A DNA stretch of 64,000 bases from an uncultured Coriobacteriaceae bacterium (GTDB lineage: Bacteria; Actinomycetota; Coriobacteriia; Coriobacteriales; Coriobacteriaceae). The stretch covers positions 23,184 through 87,183 of the forward strand of contig CASEER010000005.1 in assembly GCA_949287085.1 (NCBI GenBank). The letters run 5' to 3'. Numbering within the stretch: the stretch's first letter is position 1; the number at the start of each line of letters is the position of its first letter. Shown here in pieces: positions 16,750 through 26,100 of the stretch. The translations under genes were made by a program, and so were the position numbers. A model generated the notes under the pieces. It was not told where the DNA came from. It did not search any database and saw nothing but the letters and a program-made list of their open reading frames with translations.

Positions 16750-16925
16750 CTGCGCTCACGGCCCTCGGTTTATGAGGGGAAGGAAATGCGGCGGCCTTTT
16801 CTCTGCGGAACTGCTCCAGCACGGTATGCCCGCCCCTCCTGCGCTCACGGCCTTCGGCTTGTGGAGGAAGAAAAGATGGCGGCCTCCTTTATGTGCGGAG
16901 CCTCGCGCCAGCGCGATATGTCCGC
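16678..16925 (+). repeat. Three decayed tandem units after ppc
   Basis: Units begin with TCCTGCGC at 16678, 16748 and 16837. Each runs through a GGAGG/GGCGGCC block, CCTTT, TGCGGA and a GATATG/GTATG block. The first unit holds the ppc terminator; later units keep its general form with substitutions. The 480 bp between ppc and the XRE gene hold only this and an AT-rich end (17000-17070). Confidence 0.55.
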
Positions 16926-17045
16926 CCGTCTTGCAAAATTGCGCCAGCGCGATGGTAGGCAGTGTCGCTGCAGGAGTGCGTTTGTGCTTCTCGCGATGAT
17001 TATCGTACAAATTGTTGCTTTTGACTTTGAAAATCGTCCATTTTA

Positions 17046-17056
17046 TTCGACAATTT
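17046..17056 (+). repeat. AT-rich motif TTCGAYAATT, first boundary copy
   Basis: TTCGACAATTT about 50 bp beyond the 3' end of the XRE gene. The same motif lies at 18550-18592 and 19714-19772, at the other ends of the XRE and AbiEi-like genes. Confidence 0.55.
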
Positions 17057-17105
17057 TCTCGATAGCACTGAGTGGCATCGCGGCGGCATCAGGTGATCAG
17101 GGCCT

Positions 17106-18266
17106 TCACTCAGCATCGAGTCGTTTTGCGAGAGCCGCATACTCGGGGCTCTGCGCGAGAGCTCCCCAGAGGCGCGCGTCGAGAATCATGTGTCGAGCAG
17201 CCTCGGGGTAGCGGGCGTAGCTTGCGCTCTCGCGCATATGGGCGAGCGCTTCATCGTCGGTAATCGCGGGCAGCATGTTGCTTGCGACGCGGTTTCCTAG
17301 CGGGTTCTCCGGAATGCGCCCGTTGCCGAGTGCGCATAGCTCACCTGCCGCTCGCTCGAGCAGCTCGAGTGCCGCCGCATCATCGCCGAGCGTGTTCATG
17401 ATCGTTGCGGCGGCGATATGCATAGCAGGCAGCGTTGGTGCGGAGCGATGAGAGAGGTCGAATGCGCGGTCGATTGCTTCCATCGCATGGACATATGCGG
17501 CGACCTCGGTCGCGGATGCTGCGCGCGTTAACAAGGTCCCTGCTAGCGAGGTCAGCTCTAAAGCGGATGTCGTCACGCATGCGGCGAGCGTCGCTGCGGC
17601 TTCTTCCTGCTCGCCGGCGGCCAGCTGCGCGGAGGCGAGTTCTGTTCCCACGCGATGCGTTTGCGCTTGGTAGAGTGGCGTGAGCCGCGCAATCGCTTCG
17701 GTGGGGTTGCCCGTGAGCACGGAGGACGCCGCGCAAACGCGTGTGGCGTCAGCCATGAGCTCCGCGTTGTTGCATCCATCAAGCACCGGTTCGCAAAGCG
17801 AGCGTGCGTCCTCAGCGAGTGCGCGCATCGTCTCCCGCGCACGTTCTTGTGCCTGCTCGTCATCAGGCGCGTTCAGGCAGATGCCGATCGCCACGCGGTT
17901 TGCAGCGCTCAGCAGCTCTGATGCCAAGCGAACGAGCAATTTCCAACACGAACGATGCTCGCGTGCGCGCATTCGAACGTACGTCGCCCCTTGAGACGCA
18001 TCGGCAGCGAGCTTCTCACGAGCGGTTTGCGCGCACGTCTCGATTTCGGCGTCGGTGAGGTGCGCTCGCCAATCAAAGAGCTCGTCAATGCTGAGCGCGA
18101 ATTGCGCCGCAATGCTTGGTAGCAGCGCCGCGTCGGGCATGCTCTGACCAAGTTCCCACTTGGAGACGGCTGCTTTGGTTACTCCTAAGCGGCGCGCGAG
18201 TTCCTCCTGCGTGAGGCCGAGCGCTTTACGTTCGCGGGCAACGACAGCTCCTATACGGTTGTCCAT
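17106..18266 (-). CDS. XRE-family regulator with helical-repeat C-terminus
   Basis: 386 residues. Residues about 5-60 form a Cro/C1 helix-turn-helix (LGLTQEELARRLGV then TKAAVSKWELGQSMPD). The remainder is Ala/Leu-rich and helical, resembling TPR-type repeats, as in regulators that sense a peptide or partner protein. Start ATG 18266 is preceded by AAAGGA; the frame extends nearly 300 bases upstream through low-complexity DNA with no ribosome site. It is on the same strand as the AbiEi-like gene 297 bp upstream. Target genes unknown; no adjacent small peptide gene was seen. Confidence 0.8.
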   Translation of the reverse strand: MDNRIGAVVARERKALGLTQEELARRLGVTKAAVSKWELGQSMPDAALLPSIAAQFALSIDELFDWRAHLTDAEIETCAQTAREKLAADASQGATYVRMRAREHRSCWKLLVRLASELLSAANRVAIGICLNAPDDEQAQERARETMRALAEDARSLCEPVLDGCNNAELMADATRVCAASSVLTGNPTEAIARLTPLYQAQTHRVGTELASAQLAAGEQEEAAATLAACVTTSALELTSLAGTLLTRAASATEVAAYVHAMEAIDRAFDLSHRSAPTLPAMHIAAATIMNTLGDDAAALELLERAAGELCALGNGRIPENPLGNRVASNMLPAITDDEALAHMRESASYARYPEAARHMILDARLWGALAQSPEYAALAKRLDAE

Positions 18267-18549
18267 GGCGGTCCTTTCGCTTGGAAACGATACCCGGATG
18301 CATCCTGCAACCATTGTGCGATGGATAAATCGGCAGGTAAAGCGAGTAATAGTTGACCTTTGCGGCTTGCTCGTCACCCGTGCGGTAGCCGGCGTACACG
18401 TCCAGCGCGACCGCCGCGGCAACCGGCACCCAGGCTCGCGGGCGCCCCGTGATCGGCCCCAACCCTGCAGGAGTAGACGTCGCCGGCACCCAGGCACCCA
18501 GGCGCCCCGTGCCCTAGGGCTCTTTGCTAAGAAAATCGTCGTAAAGTTT

Positions 18550-18592
18550 GTCGATAATTGCATTCAGGAAGCGATAAATTGTTCGATAATTT
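18550..18592 (+). repeat. AT-rich motif, boundary copies between the two accessory genes
   Basis: GTCGATAATT (18550-18559) and TTCGATAATTT (18582-18592) overlap the 3' end of the AbiEi-like gene. Confidence 0.55.
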
Positions 18593-19634
18593 CTTTCGGA
18601 ATCCTCATTTCCTGATACAAGAGGGCGGTACGCGGGGATTTCGCTCCCAAACGCTTGATGGCGTCAGCGACATGCGGATCGCGCGGAATCCCATAGGCAG
18701 TGAGCTTCTCGACGAAACGTTTGGTGTTGATGAGGTCTTGGTATGAGAGCCGGAGTATCGGCATGCGGTACATGGTGAGCTGCGCCTCGCGGTGTTGCTC
18801 GTCGGCCAGCGTGCGGATGGCCGTTTGGCCGGGCCGCGCTGCATCTCGGGTGTACTTGATCATGCCGTCGACCTCGCCGATAACCGATCGTCCGCTTGCA
18901 TGCTGCCAGAAGAAATCGATGCGATACGAGCGATTGGATTCAAGCGGGCGCGGAAGCTCGACCTGGAGGTCCGGTAGCGCGAATCCTTGGGTAATCATGA
19001 GCGCTCGAGCTACTGATTCCGCCCAGCTCTCGCTGCGCGCGTTGGCGTAGCTCAGGGTGCCGATAGCGCGGCTGATGTTGGCGCACCCTTTGCCGAAGCG
19101 CGCGAACGCGTCCTGAAGACGCTGCGGCCCGCTGTTCAAAAGCGCAAGCCCTCGGTCAGCGAGAGGGAGCCCCTCGACAAACGTGCTTGAGCGGAGGCAG
19201 TCAAACAGCGTCCGCTCGAGCGAGGTGACGCGCACGCCCTCGACGACGGTTTCGCTGCCCCCCTCGATGACGTGCCAGATGACGTTGCCGCCAGACCGTC
19301 GCATTGCGCGCGTGTTCACGACATGAACCGCATCCATGCGACGGTAGGTGAGCGGCAGCCCCCACACAAGAGCTGCGGATTCATGGCAAAACGTCCACGA
19401 GGGATGCAGCTTCTGCAATCCGCGTACGATGTGGAGCGCTTGCTTGTCGGGGCGAAGCGCATTCCAGTATGCCGTGCGAGCAAAGAGCGAGCGCCGCGGC
19501 CGCACCACGTGCCCTGCGCGTGCCCGTTGGTTCAGCAGGCGGGCTGTGCGCTCATTTGGGGCAACCAAGCAGGTTTTGGAACGCTCCGCCTCGGCAAACA
19601 GCCGGTCAAGTTCTTGGTCAACAGCCCTGCTCAT
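18564..19634 (-). CDS. AbiEi-like protein with DUF559/Vsr-like nuclease-type C-terminus
   Basis: 356 residues. The N-terminal third resembles AbiEi-type antitoxin/winged-helix proteins (HESAALVWGLPL, then VRVTSLERTLFDCLR). The C-terminal third has spaced acidic residues as in PD-(D/E)XK folds of the DUF559/Vsr kind: ESWAESVARAL, YRIDFFW, GEVDGMIKYT. Start ATG 19634 follows GGGGAGG; a 24-codon extension is rejected. No AbiEii nucleotidyltransferase toxin gene is next to it, so this is not a standard AbiE pair. Proteins of this architecture are common and uncharacterised in Actinobacteria; a defence or DNA-repair role is only a suggestion. Confidence 0.6.
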   Translation of the reverse strand: MSRAVDQELDRLFAEAERSKTCLVAPNERTARLLNQRARAGHVVRPRRSLFARTAYWNALRPDKQALHIVRGLQKLHPSWTFCHESAALVWGLPLTYRRMDAVHVVNTRAMRRSGGNVIWHVIEGGSETVVEGVRVTSLERTLFDCLRSSTFVEGLPLADRGLALLNSGPQRLQDAFARFGKGCANISRAIGTLSYANARSESWAESVARALMITQGFALPDLQVELPRPLESNRSYRIDFFWQHASGRSVIGEVDGMIKYTRDAARPGQTAIRTLADEQHREAQLTMYRMPILRLSYQDLINTKRFVEKLTAYGIPRDPHVADAIKRLGAKSPRTALLYQEMRIPKEIIEQFIAS

Positions 19635-19713
19635 ACGGGCCTCCCCACATAGCCGAAAGCCATAAAGCGCCACAACGGCGTGCGATGGCGCAACGCAGCG
19701 CCCCATTTCTCAG

Positions 19714-19772
19714 AATTATCGAATAAATTGTAGAAAGTAGGAACGAAAAATCGATAAAAGATTCGACAATTT
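19714..19772. repeat. AT-rich motif, upstream boundary copies
   Basis: TTCGATAATT on the minus strand (19714-19723) and TTCGACAATTT on the plus strand (19762-19772), within a very AT-rich patch upstream of the AbiEi-like gene. This may be its promoter/operator. Confidence 0.55.
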
Positions 19773-19883
19773 AGCTTCGGAGAGCGCCACAGCGGTATAG
19801 AACGGTCATGTGCGCAAAAAGCCCCTGTTGAAGCAAGGTCAGCTTCCGCCACCTTCCGGTTGCGAAGACTCTGCGAAAACTCG

Positions 19884-19911
19884 TTGACTCAGCAGCTACA
19901 CGCGGTATACT
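19884..19911 (+). promoter_or_regulatory. rplM-rpsI promoter
   Basis: TTGACT (19884-19889), 16-bp spacer, TATACT (19906-19911), close to consensus and as expected for a ribosomal protein operon. Confidence 0.85.
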
Positions 19912-19975
19912 TCTACAGTCATTTGCAGAGCCCCGTGAATCTCTGTTACGACACGTTTTATTGGAGGAGTCCGAA

Positions 19976-20419
19976 GTGATTTCAAAGTCGACTCACTACG
20001 CCAAGCAGGGTGAGGTCGCCCGTAACTGGGTGCTCATCGATGCTGAGGGCAAGGTACTCGGCCGTCTGGCCACGCAGATCGCCATGATCCTGCGCGGCAA
20101 GAACAAGCCGCAGTTCACGCCCAATTCCGACTGCGGCGACTTCGTGGTGGTCATCAACGCCGATAAGGTCCAGCTTACCGGCAACAAGGCCGACCACAAG
20201 ACCTACTATCGCCACACCGGATACAACGGCGGCCTCAAGGCTGAGAGCTTCCGCGCTGCGATGGAGAAGCACCCGGAGAAGGTTATCGAGCGCGCCGTCC
20301 GCGGCATGCTCCCCAAGACCACCCTGGGTCGCCAGCAGCTCACTAAGCTCAAGGTCTACGCAGGCCCCGAGCATCCGCATGCTGCGCAGAATCCCGTCAA
20401 GATCGAGGTGGAGGCATAA
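19976..20419 (+). CDS. rplM: 50S ribosomal protein L13
   Basis: 147 residues, usual length. [35 protein letters not shown] and [16 protein letters not shown] are L13 signatures. The start is GTG 19976, after GGAGGAG; the in-frame ATG/GAG run upstream contains the ribosome site itself. It is an early 50S assembly protein that binds 23S rRNA. rpsI follows after three bases, the conserved order in bacteria. Confidence 0.97.
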   Translation: MISKSTHYAKQGEVARNWVLIDAEGKVLGRLATQIAMILRGKNKPQFTPNSDCGDFVVVINADKVQLTGNKADHKTYYRHTGYNGGLKAESFRAAMEKHPEKVIERAVRGMLPKTTLGRQQLTKLKVYAGPEHPHAAQNPVKIEVEA

Positions 20420-20422
20420 GCT

Positions 20423-20818
20423 ATGGCTGAGAACACCGTTGTCTACCAGGGCACCGGGCGCCGCAAGAACGCCGTGGCCCGTGTCCGTCTCGTTCCCGGT
20501 ACCGGTAAGGTGACCATCAACAAGCGTGACGCTGCCGAGTACTTCGGCCGTCAGCAGCTGCTCGATGGTGCCCTCGCTCCCTTCAAGGTGACCGATACCA
20601 TGGGTTCCTTCGACGTCATCGCACTGTGCGATGGCGGCGGCATCTCCGGCCAGGCCGGGGCGCTCCGTCTGGGCATTGCCCGCGCGCTCCTCAACGCCGG
20701 CGATTACCGCGCTGACCTTAAGCGTGCTGGCTACCTGACCCGCGATTCCCGCGTGGTCGAGCGCAAGAAGTACGGTCTCAAGAAGGCCCGTCGCGCTCCG
20801 CAGTTCTCCAAGCGCTAA
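20423..20818 (+). CDS. rpsI: 30S ribosomal protein S9
   Basis: 131 residues. [21 protein letters not shown] at the N-terminus and the basic tail [17 protein letters not shown], whose last residues reach the P-site tRNA, are intact. The ribosome site GGAGG is inside the end of rplM, so translation is probably coupled. Confidence 0.97.
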   Translation: MAENTVVYQGTGRRKNAVARVRLVPGTGKVTINKRDAAEYFGRQQLLDGALAPFKVTDTMGSFDVIALCDGGGISGQAGALRLGIARALLNAGDYRADLKRAGYLTRDSRVVERKKYGLKKARRAPQFSKR

Positions 20819-20850
20819 GGTTATATCGGCGTTATACCGATTCCTTTGCG

Positions 20851-20884
20851 GAGCCCACCGACTCGCTCGGTGGGCTCTTTTTTT
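20851..20884 (+). terminator. rplM-rpsI terminator
   Basis: GAGCCCACCGA / TCGGTGGGCTC stem (20851-20877) followed by seven T. Confidence 0.95.
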
Positions 20885-21191
20885 GTGCTGTGCGCTCGGT
20901 GCGACCCGCGCGCCCGCGAACACCCGGAGCGCCTTCGCGCCTCCAGTGCGACCGCGTGCCAGTGTTCGCCCGATGTTGGTGTGTCTGCGCGCGTCTGGCG
21001 TGCCCCGTGTTGGTGCGACCTGCGCGCCCGGCGTACCACGCGCATGGGTCGCATGCAGGCGGAATGAGTTATCTCGGTGATGTCGAATAAGGCCCAATCT
21101 TATATCCTAATGCTCCCCATGCATGGGGATTTGCGGTACGATAGGGCTGGTTCGTGTTCACGTGAGCCAATACGTATTGTCTAGGGGGATC
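20885..21191. other. 307-bp gap before the EIIA gene
   Basis: GC-rich low-complexity DNA followed by an AT-rich leader. A 14-bp perfect palindrome CCCCATGCATGGGG at 21115-21128 lies about 65 bp before the EIIA start and is a candidate operator. No gene seen. Confidence 0.5.
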
Positions 21192-21689
21192 ATGCTCAAA
21201 TCGTTCTTACAATCGTTGGGCCTGCACGGGCGTGACAGCGTGCTGCTTTCGCCACTCGCCGGCAAGGTGATCCCACTCTCCGACGTCAATGACCCTACGT
21301 TTGCCTCGGGGTCGTTGGGCGACGGCGTTGCCATTGAGCCTACGGGCAACAAGGTGGTCGCCCCGTCGGATTCCAAAATCAAGGCGATCTTCCCCACCGG
21401 CCATGCGGTGGCGCTGCACACCAAAGAGGGTCTCGACGTGCTCATTCACCTGGGCCTGAGCACCGAGAAGCTCGACGGGCGCTACTTTACCGTGCACGCT
21501 TCGGTGGGCGATACCGTAAAAAAAGGCGACGTCCTAATTGAGTTTGATGGCGACGCGATTCGCAAGGAGGGGTATGATATGACCGCTCCGATTCTGATTT
21601 GCAATTCGGTCGAGTTCTCGAGCATTAAGGGGAACGTCGGCGATACTGTGTCTGAACTGGAACAACTCATCACGGCGCGCGAACGCTAG
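21192..21689 (+). CDS. crr: Stand-alone PTS glucose-type EIIA component
   Basis: 165 residues, a single EIIA-Glc domain. Active-site histidines are H71 (PTGHAVAL) and H86 (VLIHLG), the latter phosphorylated by HPr. The N-terminus has no membrane helix, so it is a soluble phosphocarrier that would serve an EIIBC lacking its own IIA (glucose, GlcNAc, maltose or sucrose types). GGGGG precedes ATG 21192; a 23-codon upstream extension is rejected. nagB starts 65 bp downstream, suggesting amino-sugar uptake. A second, divergent copy lies at 58544. Confidence 0.88.
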   Translation: MLKSFLQSLGLHGRDSVLLSPLAGKVIPLSDVNDPTFASGSLGDGVAIEPTGNKVVAPSDSKIKAIFPTGHAVALHTKEGLDVLIHLGLSTEKLDGRYFTVHASVGDTVKKGDVLIEFDGDAIRKEGYDMTAPILICNSVEFSSIKGNVGDTVSELEQLITARER

Positions 21690-21754
21690 GCGCGCGGAAC
21701 CTTGGCATGTCGGGCATCCGGCTCGCAGTCCATACCCAGTGAAAGGGGTTCTGT

Positions 21755-22492
21755 ATGTTGAAGATCGTATGCGCTCGCGACTATGAGGACATGAGCCGTA
21801 AAGCGGCCAACATCATGTCCGCCCAGGTGATCCTTAAACCGGATACCGTGCTGGGCTTGGCCACGGGAAGCACGCCCATTGGTGCATACCACCAGCTTAT
21901 TGAGTGGTACCAGAAGGGCGACGTGGACTTCTCGCAGGTGCGCACGTATAACCTGGACGAGTATCGCGGTCTTTCGCACGACGATCCGCAGAGCTACCAC
22001 TACTTCATGCGCGACAACTTCTTTGATCATATTAACATCGACCTTGCAAACACGCATGTGCCCGATGGCTCCAACCCGGATGCCGAGGCGGCGTGCAGCG
22101 AGTACGACCAGATGGTTGCCGAGGCGGGTTATCCCGATCTGCAGCTGCTGGGCATTGGCAACAACGGCCACATTGGCTTTAACGAGCCCGATGACCACTT
22201 CTCCAAGGGTACGCACTGCGTTGACCTGACCGAGTCGACCATCAAGGCCAACAGCCGCTTGTTCGAGCACGAGGAGGACGTGCCGCGCCAGGCGTACACC
22301 ATGGGTGTGCAGACCATCATGTATGCGCGCATGATTTTGGTGGTGGCCAACGGCGAGAAGAAGGCCCAGGCCGTGCACGACATGTGCTTTGGCCCCGTGA
22401 CCCCGCAGTGCCCCGCCTCCATCCTGCAGCTGCACCCCAACGTGGTGGTTGTGGCCGATAAGGAAGCCCTCTCCCTCTGCGAGTCTTACTAA
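21755..22492 (+). CDS. nagB: Glucosamine-6-phosphate deaminase
   Basis: 245 residues, the short Gram-positive type. Converts glucosamine-6-phosphate to fructose-6-phosphate and ammonia. GLATGSTPIGAY binds the phosphate, YNLDEY gives the general base D68, and GIGNNGHIGFNEP gives H139. AAAGGGG precedes ATG 21755. The C-terminal allosteric tail of E. coli NagB is absent, as in Bacillus. It probably shares a transcript with the EIIA gene. Confidence 0.94.
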   Translation: MLKIVCARDYEDMSRKAANIMSAQVILKPDTVLGLATGSTPIGAYHQLIEWYQKGDVDFSQVRTYNLDEYRGLSHDDPQSYHYFMRDNFFDHINIDLANTHVPDGSNPDAEAACSEYDQMVAEAGYPDLQLLGIGNNGHIGFNEPDDHFSKGTHCVDLTESTIKANSRLFEHEEDVPRQAYTMGVQTIMYARMILVVANGEKKAQAVHDMCFGPVTPQCPASILQLHPNVVVVADKEALSLCESY

Positions 22493-23143
22493 AGCTCGGA
22501 AGGGCGGATGTGCATAGGCCGGCAGGCGTGATGGGAGCTTCCGAGCACGTGTTTGTCGTCTTGTGAGCGCCGCCGTATATGCTGCGACACGACCGTCTGG
22601 TGGCTTGAACCGTGCTGTTCAGATTGCCGGGCGGTCGTTTTTTTGTGTGCCGAAGGCGTGTGGGGAGTAGGGCGACGCGTGGGGCGGTGCGCGCTGCGTG
22701 GCGTGCGTGCCGCGGGCGCCGCTTGCGTGCGGTGTGCGAGATGCGCTGTATGCCGAGGGCGTGTGGGGAGCGGGGCGCACGGCGACAGCGAGGTTGCCAG
22801 AATCTTATGCGAATCTAAATTCTGAGCGTGGTGGGCAACTGCTCATGCCAATCAGTGACCAGAGCTCAAGGCAAGAACAATCTGTTGAACGGTACCTATA
22901 GGCTCGTAAACGGTATATTCATATACCCCCGTTGAGGTGCCAAAACTTGAAACTTTGGTGACGGGCAATTAAGATACCGCCCATTAACTGCTACTAAATA
23001 ATAGCTGGTTGGCATCGTAGCTTATAGTTATCAGAGCTGTCCAAAAGCTGACCATAAGCTGTCTTTTCGCTAGCAATTGTTTGGATTGTCGCGAAGGGAC
23101 TCCGTGGCATCCCATACCGTGTTTCATATCGAAGGACGAGGGG
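22493..23143. other. 650-bp region between nagB and the SARP regulator
   Basis: Contains a hairpin GCTCGGAAG/CTTCCGAGC (22494-22546), a T-run terminator (22590-22645), two diverged copies of a 27-bp GC-rich repeat starting TGCCGA(A/G)GGCGTG (about 22648 and 22749), and a palindrome GGTATATTCATATACC (22912-22927) in an AT-rich leader. No convincing gene. Confidence 0.6.
22590..22645 (+). terminator. Intrinsic terminator downstream of nagB
   Basis: CGACCGTCTGG pairs, with G-U tolerance, with CCGGGCGGTCG, followed by T7. Confidence 0.75.
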
Positions 23144-26100
23144 ATGAAGATGGACAGGTCAAAGAGGACAGCGCGCGCAGCAACGCAACGTACGAAAACG
23201 GAGAACGCCGCCGGCGGGGCCGGTTCGAAGGCGTACCGCAAAGCTAAAGCGGCCACTGCGTTGGAGATTGCTCATCTTGCGACGACTCGTGGATTGGAAG
23301 ATCGCGCTCAACAGGTAGGTACGTCGGCTGAGGTGAAAGATTCAGCAATAAGAGCCGATTCGGTTGAACAGCCGCTTCCGATGGGACCGAGCTTTACCGT
23401 GGTCCGCACCGACCTAATTCGAAAGATCGTGCGCGCGGCTCGAAAGTCGGGCATTGTGGCGCTGTGCGCTCCGCAGGGGTTTGGCAAGACTGCTTTGCTG
23501 CTGCAATATGTCAACGAGGTGCGGCGCGATCCGGGACGTGGCACGGCGCAGATGATTGACGCGCATGGTGCGTTGCTTGAGGAACTGCTCGTGCAGCTTG
23601 ATGCTGTTGAGCAGCGGTGCGATCAAGCGGTTCGTCCGGCGCTTGCGATTGATAATCTCCCCGCCTTCGAAGGCCAGCAGGCCGAGGAATGCGTCCGGCG
23701 TTTGCGCGCGATGCGCGACCGCTCTTTTGAGCTGGTGATTGCCTGCACGCCGGCGGCGCGCACAATGGTGCATACGCTGGGCGATTCCGTCAAAATCAAT
23801 GCACGTGAGTTGATGGTGCGTCCGCGCGAATATGCCGAATGGTCGCGCGTCTTTTCGATTTCAAATCACTTGGACGTCTATGGACTGACCCAGGGCATTC
23901 CTATGTTGATTGCCGCCCTGCAGGCAACGGTAGACGGGGACGGTGCGGCGCCCTCGCAGCTGGATGTATATATCGGCAAGCTGTATTGGGCGGTGCTGCA
24001 TGAATTGTGGCGAACTGACCGGGACCTGTTTACCGTTGCGGCGCTCTTTGTGCTGGTTGAGTCAGGTCAGATACGTGACTTTGAGCAGGCGGGAACTAAA
24101 ATTGCACCTCGCACGTTGCAACGTCTTGCTCATGATTACCCGTTGTTTGGCTACGACGCGGCGTCTGGTAGATTTGCGTGCATGGGGAGCGATGGCGACG
24201 CATTACTGCGTGTGCGAAGCTACATAGCAAAGAAGGCCGAGGCACTGGTTCATCGTGCGGTGAAGGTGCAGCTCAAGGCCGGTAGGACCGACCAAGCGGT
24301 AGAGATGGTTGACGAGCTGCTTACCGAGGCTGACGCGGTGCAGATCGCGGAGCGCGCTCCCATGCAGTTGGTGCTTGCGGGGCAGGCACCGTTTATTAAC
24401 CGGATTGTTCACGAGCTTGAGCGGCAAGAGCTGGCCTGCGTGCATCCGGCTTTAAAGCTTGCGGTATACGGTGCGGCGCTGACCATAGGCGACATGAGGA
24501 TGGCACGCACCATGGTGGGAGAATTGGTGCTTGCCGGCTCTGCTGGCGTAAAAGGCATAAACCCTGACGATTGGAATGCAGCGCGAGAGTTTGGCCGCAT
24601 GTGGAGCGATTGCCGAGGGGTCGTGCTACCGCCAGCGCCCGATATGGCACTTGATAACGCGCGGTCGGTCGTGGCCGATGCGCTCAGACTGCATAGAGAA
24701 TGCGTTACCAAGCTGGTAAGAACGGGCGAGTGGACCGGCGTTGCCGAGCGCTTTTTGGAGAAGCACCAAGGTCCGGCACTCGGGGAGGCGCGCATTTGCC
24801 TTCCGCGCCTGCTGCTTACCTGCGACGTTATGCTTGCCGAGGCGCTGACGGGCTCGTTCGGCCATCTCGATGAACGCGATCGCACGCTTGGGTCGCTGCA
24901 GCATGTTCTACGTGAGCGCCGGTTGGAACCGATTTTGTGCTACGTGCGCCTGGTGTGCTCGATTCGGCGCATGCTGGCGGGCAATGCCATCGTTGACGAG
25001 CAGGCAATCGTTGATGCCAACACGATGGCGGTGCGCACCTCCGACCTTGACCTGCAGCTGCTGAGCATCATTTTTGAGGGCTGGCAGGATTTAGTTACCG
25101 GACAGGCGGCGAGTGCGCATTTTCGTGGGCAGCAGGCGCTAAAGCTGGCGGGCACGGCACAGCCATATCTCGCACGGGCAGCGCTGTTCTTGGAGCGTGT
25201 GGCCAACATGCGCAACAGCTCGTACTTTGCGATTTGCGAGGAGGCCGGCTCGCTCGATCTTGCGAAAGAGCGGGTGTGCCCAGAGGAGGCATGGTGGTGC
25301 GCGCTGTACCTTTCGGCGGCACGCGAAGAGGCGGAGCTTGGGGCGTGGTTCTCGCTTCATAAAGACACGATACTCGATCCAGCGTTTCGGCTCTTTGCAC
25401 GATTGGCGATGTCGCTTATGGGCGAACGTGCCGACCCGGTTCGGCGCCTGCTCCCGCGCGACGTGCTGCCGTATTACCTCATGGAGGGAGAGGAAGCCCC
25501 TGCAGCTGAGCCGCTCTTTCGGGTGCTGCGCTCGCCTGCTGAAGAAGAGGAGGGTGTGGGGCACATTGTGTTTCGCCTCTTTGGCGGGTTTACGATTGAG
25601 CGCAATGGCCATGTGCTGACATCGACGGTGTGGAAGCGCAAGAAGGCGGTCTTGTTGGCTGCACGCTTGGTGCTGGCGCAGGGCGGCCTGGTTAATCGCC
25701 AAACCATTTGGGACGAGTTTTGGCCCGGGATGGACTATGCGCGGGCGCGTGAAAACCTCTATTCAACGATCTCGGTCTTGCGGCGTGCGTTAAAGCAGCA
25801 TGGAAAAGACGGCCCGCAGTACATCGTGCTGCACGGGGACAGCATCGGCATTAATCCAGAATACGTGACCTCAGACGTTAATGCGTTCGAAGAGCTTTCG
25901 CGAAAGATTCTCTTGGGTCATCTGCATCTCAGCGCACCCAAGCTCATCGAGCTATGCCTACGTGCCGAGCAGTTGTATGCCGGGCCGCTCTTTGTGCCCG
26001 AGAAGGTTTCGATTGATTTCTTTGCCCGCACAAGACGGGTGATGCAGTCGAAGTTTGTTGACTGCATGATTCGCGGCATCAACGTGGCGCTAGACGAGCA

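Noticed and set aside
22648..22775. 27-bp GC-rich direct repeats as a mobile element
   Set aside because: Two diverged copies in low-complexity DNA with no inverted ends or coding content.
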